From Hirudo medicinalis (lineage: Eukaryota > Annelida > Clitellata > Hirudinida > Hirudinidae), in assembly GCA_011800805.1 (NCBI GenBank), contig MPNW01000282.1:26907-90906 (forward strand): a stretch of 64,000 nucleotides of DNA, in the 5' to 3' direction. This document shows positions 57,450-64,000 of the stretch, one piece after another. Position numbers and translations under genes: made by a program. Position 1 is the first letter of the stretch; the number at the start of each line of letters is the position of its first letter. The notes under the pieces were generated by a model, which saw only the letters and a list, made by a program, of their open reading frames with translations, did not search any database and was not told where the DNA came from.

Positions 57450-59990
57450 TCAATCAGTTAATGAAATGTAATCACTTATTTATTAATTATGAAGTAATGT
57501 TAATCATTTTCATTCGATCAGTGATCAAAATTGGCTACTAAATACACACAAAAGTGCAATTAAATGTATTTATTCGACTTCGGTTAAAATAATCGACTGC
57601 TACTTTTCTACTTAAAATTGAGCAAAACAAACGAGGCACGAATTTAAAAATAAACCAAATAAATATTTAAGTTTTCGTGGAGTAATTCAAAAATCATTTA
57701 TTCACCAAGGCCAATTCAACACTCAACAAAAAAAATGTTTTCGAAGTAAATTGCTTCATGCTTAAAAAGCTGCTCACTTCAGATAAACATTTCTCTATTT
57801 ACATTTACAATTTACATTTCTTTGCGAGGCGACAAATTTAATTATGTAAAATGAAAATTTAATTACTGAAAACAGCTTTGTAAATGTTACCACTAACTGA
57901 TTTAAAATAATCATATAACTCTGTTTGATAAATAAGATAAATGAGCTTAGGAAGCACACAATTAATCAAAATATTTTAAAATCCATTTTAATGATCCTCA
58001 CGTTCAGCAAACATTGAAATATTCAACGCAGCTGACGTTCATTTCAACCTGTTTGCGGGGGTCACTTTTGGTCAGACCGACCCGTCGAATTAGGACAACC
58101 GTAGCCTATCTTAAGTCCGTGGGGGATTCCTCAGACCGGTGGATGGAAAACAAACAATGCGCGGATAGACTGGATGGTTGAAAAAATTGAATTTATTTGG
58201 TTTTGCCGCCAAAGACACAATTCAATTCATAAATTTATTACTCTTCTGACCCCTGAAAACAGTGACCGCTGGCTTGTTTGTCCACGTACGCATTTGTCTG
58301 TGCGCGCGTTTGTGCACTGGTATGTGTGATTGAATTTGCGACGTACCTTTGTGTATTTTATTCCAGTAATATTTCATTAACCGACGTTAATTGACTCTGA
58401 TGTGTTCAAATAAGTTGTACGCACAAGTGTGAATCTATTTCGTCATCACACCAAACATTGCATCTGCAACGTTAAATCAGATTGTAAACCAAAGCACATA
58501 CAACAACAACAAACAAACATTTACAGAGACACGTTGTTGTAAATTAATCAAACAACACGAGACACGACAACAATCGCAGGAACGAGCCGTGCGTTTTCAA
58601 TGTCAATCCGAGGTCAAGACATGGAGGACGTGAATGGCGCAGCGGGAGAATGTCACGGATGACTTATATTGGAGATTCGTGCCAAATTTTAAGATCGGAA
58701 AGACGAATCCATGGCGGAAGATTCCTAAGTCCAGTCGTTCGTCTTCTGAGATGGTTTAGCGGGGCCCTATCACGGATGTCTGGATGAGATTAATGATCGC
58801 TGATAAATAAATCATAAATACATTATCTATAAACTACATAATACATAACTACATAACATCTTGCACGAGTAATACAATGATCGTGTGAATATTATTATTG
58901 TTATTACTTCACTGCATGATTCGCGCAATTCCGTTGACATTGAAGCCACTGCATTCTTTTGTGGCATTTCAACGGTTTAAATGAAGACAACGAACAGCGC
59001 CAAGTTGCTGAAGGGGTTGCCTCTTGTTTCCAAGGCAACCAGGGGCACCCGGAAGTCTCCGGATTTCTTCGGTTCACCTGTTCACCTGTTAGCAGACGAA
59101 TTTGATTGATTTCATGGATTTCATTGTAGACGCGTCAAGAAATCGGTGCCACAAGATGTATTGGCAGTCACGTGTGTCGTCTGCAATGGAAATGATTACA
59201 ATATTGTTACAATATTTCCATAATTCATAACGAGTTAATATTTTCAACTTGTCAGATTAATTACAAACCAATTAATGGGCTAATAAAATGTTACGCAATA
59301 ACCAAGTTTGTTACTGTTTGTTTGCTTACTTGGAATGAAAATGACAAATTATTTATGATTACCATAAATATATTTTATCATCTTTTCGAATAATTTTAGG
59401 CAGTTATCTTCAAATAACTTTATTAAAAATTATTGAATTATTATTGATAATATTTAACTTGTAATTCACTTTCTGCATTTAATAAAAATCACAACCAATA
59501 AAATTGAAATAAAAATTCATGATTTATAAATCCGTCCGTCCGACTATGAAACTATGCCGCCATTAAACTCGAAGAGGCAGACGTTTGTGACTGTCGAGGG
59601 TAACCGCATGGGCTAGGGAGCGCTGCATAAATGAAGTGATTCATGTTCTTTCCACCTCCGCGGTAATTCATTTCCATCTCATCCGCTCGAAACTCGGTGC
59701 GTGCCACGGTGGGTGGTGGAACTAATGCCCCCCCCCCATTTCGTTGGGTGATTGCAGTGATCCATGATTGTAAACATGTTTCAGCCAATTAAAAATTTGC
59801 AGTTGAAAGGAATGGCTTAAGTTATTAAAATTGATCAACAAACAAGCAATAATTGACAAAAAATCTTACCTCATTACTGTCACAATAGGAATGTTAGATT
59901 ACTCCATAAATTTGCCAAAAGATTCGTTCCATTCCTTCCATGGTCTTCTCGGGAAGTCGACGCGGCCAGCACAAGATGCCTTGCGTCGCC
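57450..59990. other. Gene-poor region
   Basis: No recognised exon. The 58020-58760 stretch is more GC-balanced than its surroundings, without an interpretable ORF. A TGTGTNTGTGCG-like segment lies near 58290-58330. Confidence 0.3.
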
Positions 59991-59998
59991 TATAAAAG
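59991..59998 (+). promoter_or_regulatory. Candidate TATA box
   Basis: TATAAAAG lies in a GC-rich setting (TTGCGTCGCC before it), and a possible initiator TGCATTCTC lies about 30 bases downstream (60021-60029). It is placed to drive the plus-strand exon at 60593 through a 5' leader of about 570 bases. Confidence 0.4.
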
Positions 59999-60592
59999 CC
60001 CGTCATGGGATTATTTTTCCTGCATTCTCAATTCTGCAAGTGTTGAGTCTCTCAAATTGAGACTTTTTGAGTTTTAGAAGCTTCTGAATCCTTTGAGTTT
60101 CGATGAAGACGTTAAAGTAACAAATGACCCTGAACTTGAGTTTCCTTTGAAATCTTTCCTCGATGATCCATCATTTCCAAGACAAGGATCGGACTTCTTC
60201 GTGTCTCCAAGTGTTTTCCAGTTGTTAATAAGCTCCATTACCGACGGATTTGTGATGGAACGCGACAGAATCGTTCGTGCTGTTGACGTCGTCGTCGCCG
60301 TCGTCGTCGATGGCCGAGGTTGATTGTTGTTGCTGTGCGACAACAATTGATGAGAAATGTGTCTCGATGAAATATTTCCAGAACATTCGTTTCGTATTCG
60401 AGATTATTCCGTAATCTCCTCACACCGATGCCTGAAACCGGGGATCGACTTATTTTTCATCTCCTCTTTGTCACAATTTACTCAGATTTTCGGGCAAAAT
60501 TTTGACTGAGCGCCACCGGGCCAAGAACGCTTCATCAACGCCACCGACGACATCTCGACAACGACCTCAACCACGCAGCAACTACAACGACG

Positions 60593-60671
60593 ATGACGGT
60601 CACTTACAACCTTCTAATGTTAGCTCTTGCGACCAGCAACTCCATGCAAATGTCTTCTCACTTTGACCAAG
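60593..60671 (+). CDS. Candidate first coding exon with a signal peptide
   Basis: ATG at 60593 opens MTVTYNLLMLALATSNSMQM and then SSHFDQ, 26 codons plus one base, followed by a GTGGGT donor. The hydrophobic core LLMLALA with a small-residue cleavage region fits a secretory signal. With the TATA box at 59991 this suggests the 5' end of a gene for a secreted protein running past the right edge or across a long intron. No second exon was identified by 64000. The leader (60030-60592) is open in places on both strands, but the frames resemble nothing known. Confidence 0.4.
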
Positions 60672-63527
60672 GTGGGTAATTGAGCCGAGGTAGAAATGTT
60701 CATAATCTGATTTTAGCAAGAACCTTTATTTTTAAATTATTAATGCATATAATATTTTCGGTTGCAAAAAAACAAAAGAAACTAATTTGAAACAAAAATT
60801 CATGTCGACTCATTTTCGTTTTAAATTTTCAACATTTCCCATGTCAATGGAAGGCGTTTTCGAAATAATTGCCTTCACAGAGTGCTTGGAAGAGCTTATT
60901 TGGATGTCATGTCATCTCATCCCATTGCCAATGAGATATCGTGTCCTCAAATGACCATTTCCTCGTTTTTCCAAGAAATTTACAGTTGATTTTATTCGCC
61001 TCGTAATTACTCTCCTTTCTCACTCATGTCTTTTTTACGCGCTAGATAAATCGAAGCCACGTCTCGACAGGTTTTTTAAAACATCGGAGTCTATGTGGGG
61101 GGAGGCACATTTGTGGAGATCAAGAAAGGAGAGATGCATATGAAAGCTGCTCGGCAATCAGGCCCTTTGCTCTTGAGTGTTTGTATAATTTCACGATAAC
61201 TTTCTTCCTCGGCCATTTCCAGGACCACTTTGGAAAGCACCGATTATGCAGGCCCACGTCATGAAATTTTGCCTTATCTGAGAAACGAAATTGTCCTTCC
61301 CTTGAGGATATTACCACTTCTCAGAGCTTCAACTTTGAAGATCAAACACCATTACTCTTAATGCGAAGCAGTAAAGACGAGTGTTTAAAGATAAGTGGGA
61401 AATTTTTGAATGTAAATTCTCCGATGTGAGAGGTGAATGCCACGCTTGGCAGGAGTAACGCACGTTCATAAAACGCAACTTTATGATGTCGAAGATTAGA
61501 TTTTGAAGTCGCTCTCGTGCGGGGTTCTACCGCTTTTTCGACGCTATCTTCGTAAATTCCCTGCCAGCGATTCTACGGAGGAATTTGGGGGAACCTTGTC
61601 CTGTTGTGCAGCAGTCCGGAACGACATCAATAATCCATAATCATTTCATTTCGCGGACAAAATTGCGCGAGTATATTTCACGGCCGTCACACAAACATCT
61701 GTTTCTTTACGACATTGAAGGATGAAATTGCAGCCAATGAGGAAAACCGAGTTGAGGATGATGAAGTCCGTTGTGCTCATGTGCGCTGTGCCGAGCTGTT
61801 CAAACTAGAACATGGATAATAATGAGAAAACATTAATAGTAATAATAATAATAATATTATTATTATAAAGATAGATAGACACAAAAAAATACATTTTTAC
61901 GACTGAAATTGTGTGAAGAAATAAATCAGCAAACAGGAATGAATCCAGATGCAAGGCTGGCAACCAATGTTGTTCCAGAAATGGTGAGACCACGTCAGAT
62001 GAGCGGAAACAAACGAGGGCATTATTTTGAATCGATCATTCAACGTTCAGAAACCTTCAACTCTCCTCTGACCACGATTGCCATCTCGACATTTTCGAGC
62101 TTGAAATTCAACCTGGCTTAATTTTAAATAATTATCAACACATAATTTTAAATAGTAGTTAACTTGGAATAAAAAGTTATTATAAAATATAAAACTGCAT
62201 TTTCTGTTGTAACTCGCAATTAGTCGATTACACGAAGATACTAACGGACAGCTACATACAATGGTTCTCTAAGAAATAATTTGGACTTTAACATTTCATA
62301 TATATTCCATGTATTACGTGATGTATTTTTACATATATACATATGTACGTATATGTATTAGTAGCTGAAACTCTTTCCGAGCTCCGACAGGAAACCTCAG
62401 AGAGCAAACCCCTTCTTTGAGAGTTTCGGCCCTTGGATCCTCTGACACTCTCGGGGGTCAGCCCTCACCCGTTGATCAGACGGGTGTCCCTACCGGTATT
62501 GTATCGGTACCAAGCAACATCGACGAGTCGACGAACGAAGTCCTAGAAGCATTATATATGTATGTATATATTACATCATTCCATGTATATATATATATAT
62601 ATATATATTACATCATTCCATGTAGCTTGCAATGTAATTTTACATATATATTACATTACCCACAACATTTCCTAATTTAAATAATAAATTATTTTAAATA
62701 TTGTAAACATTTTCGTGGAGCCGACCGAATGACGTAATGACGTGCAGACAATTTGTCTCGAAGTAAATTGTTTTATTTGGAAGAAATTATAAATTATAAT
62801 ATTTTATATTTCAAAAATAATTGATCAAAAGGTTTTCAAAATTAAAAAACTTTATTCGCTATTCTTCTTATTGTTGTTGTTGTTGTTGCTGTTCTTCTTT
62901 GTTTCTTCTTCTTTTCCTAACTGACATTTAAAAATACTAAAAGGATTGGATGTTAATACCTTTTACATTATGATGTTGACAAACAAATCATCTCGGATAA
63001 ATAACACTACCACTATTACCAACAATAACAGCAATAATGTTGATGAGGATGAGGACCACGATGATTATGATAACAACAACAACGATAACTGATATTTTCT
63101 TAAAATTCAGAATTTTGATAAAAACTCACAAAAGCCTCCCTAACATCGGAGATGTTGAAGTTCAGTGAGAGGTTCATCCCTCCAATGAAAACTATTCATT
63201 CTCATCGGCACTGGAGGTCATTGAGTGACGTCACAGAACCTGACATTATTTCAGTGCGTGACCCAGTTGCATAATTAGGCAGCTGCTATTTTTATTTCTT
63301 TGCCACGGACTTGCCAGTGTTGTGTCGAATGTCCATGAGGTATTTTCTAAAACATTGCAAAGAAATATTAATAACATGAAAATAATGCATTCATAAAAGA
63401 AAGTGGGATTTGATTTTTTGAAATTTATTCTCAGGTAATTATGGGAAGTTTAATAATTAATTAGATAATAATACTCATGCCTCGTAAGTTCGCCTGCGCA
63501 CACTATTTAAGTCACAAATTGCCAATT

Positions 63528-63566
<39 letters not shown>

Positions 63567-63897
63567 CAACGAATTGAATAACAAGGTAGCAAACATTAAT
63601 AACTGCAATGATGACCACAAACACATTAATAACAGCATTCAATAACAATAACAGCAATAGAGAAACCACATCAAGCGAATGTCACGAAAATAGCAGGGGC
63701 ATCGATTGCAATATTTCTTCTTCATGGACTTTTTGAAGATCACGTGACGTGGAGCATGACGTGATGGCAGATTGAAATTAAAAAATATTCACCGAAAGAA
63801 ACTCCACGTCGAATAATTATGTCATATTAAATTTTGAAGTGGACGTCCATTCTGGGCGTGAATTATTACCTCAGTTGTTTGTGGTTTGTTATTAATA

Positions 63898-63953
<56 letters not shown>

Positions 63954-64000
63954 GAACTGTTTATTAAATACAGGAAAATGGCAATAGAATAAATATATAA
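60672..64000. other. Gene-poor region at the right edge
   Basis: Possibly the first intron of the gene starting at 60593. A TA/TATG-rich zone lies at 62300-62650, with (TA)n at 62587-62609. Other microsatellites: (TTG)n at 62872-62888, (TAA)n at 63529-63565, (TTA)n at 63893-63953. No exon was recognised. Confidence 0.35.

Noticed and set aside
60074..60423. Open frames on both strands in the leader of the candidate gene at 60593
   Set aside because: Low-complexity Ser/Thr/Arg/Val content, no family resemblance, and mutual overlap.

Overview
This is a eukaryotic, animal window. The genes are split by short spliceosomal introns (GT-AG, with two apparent GC-AG introns). They encode animal proteins: cytohesin, RagA, Treslin/TICRR, ABHD8, CSA/ERCC8, a matrix metalloproteinase and MGAT5. 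The DNA is AT-rich and carries metazoan-type transposon remnants. I infer an invertebrate, probably a protostome; the species cannot be named from the sequence.

Layout. Positions 1-32642 form a compact gene cluster of eight genes in strictly alternating orientation: unknown gene (-, only its first two exons), cytohesin (+), RagA (-), Treslin/TICRR (+), ABHD8 (-), ERCC8/CSA (+), GPI-type MMP (-), MGAT5 (+). Neighbours therefore share either a divergent upstream region (621-1345, 7700-8439, 15320-15715, 25554-28417) or a convergent 3' region. I rebuilt exon structures by hand from reading frame, splice phase and family alignment from memory. All seven complete models keep phase from start to stop. 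The genes do not form one pathway: they cover Arf activation, mTORC1 nutrient sensing, replication initiation, a membrane-type hydrolase, transcription-coupled repair, pericellular proteolysis and Golgi N-glycan branching.

Positions 32643-36064 hold a degraded ABCG-like transporter segment and a 1396-bp Tigger/pogo DNA transposon with 27-bp perfect terminal inverted repeats, a TA target duplication and a broken transposase.

Positions 36065-64000 are a gene-poor, AT-rich desert of about 28 kb. It holds microsatellites and minisatellites, a 5'-truncated non-LTR retrotransposon, tRNA-derived SINE-like copies (one further copy lies in a TICRR intron), and a 164-bp hAT-type MITE with an 8-bp target duplication. 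It also holds two candidate orphan signal-peptide exons (48007-48115 minus; 60593-60671 plus, with an upstream TATA box) that may be 5' ends of genes lying mostly elsewhere. I did not find a convincing new multi-gene system. The most interesting leads are splice-site architecture at the cytohesin glycine switch, the conserved TopBP1-binding segment in a short Treslin, and an MMP with an altered cysteine switch and no visible furin site.
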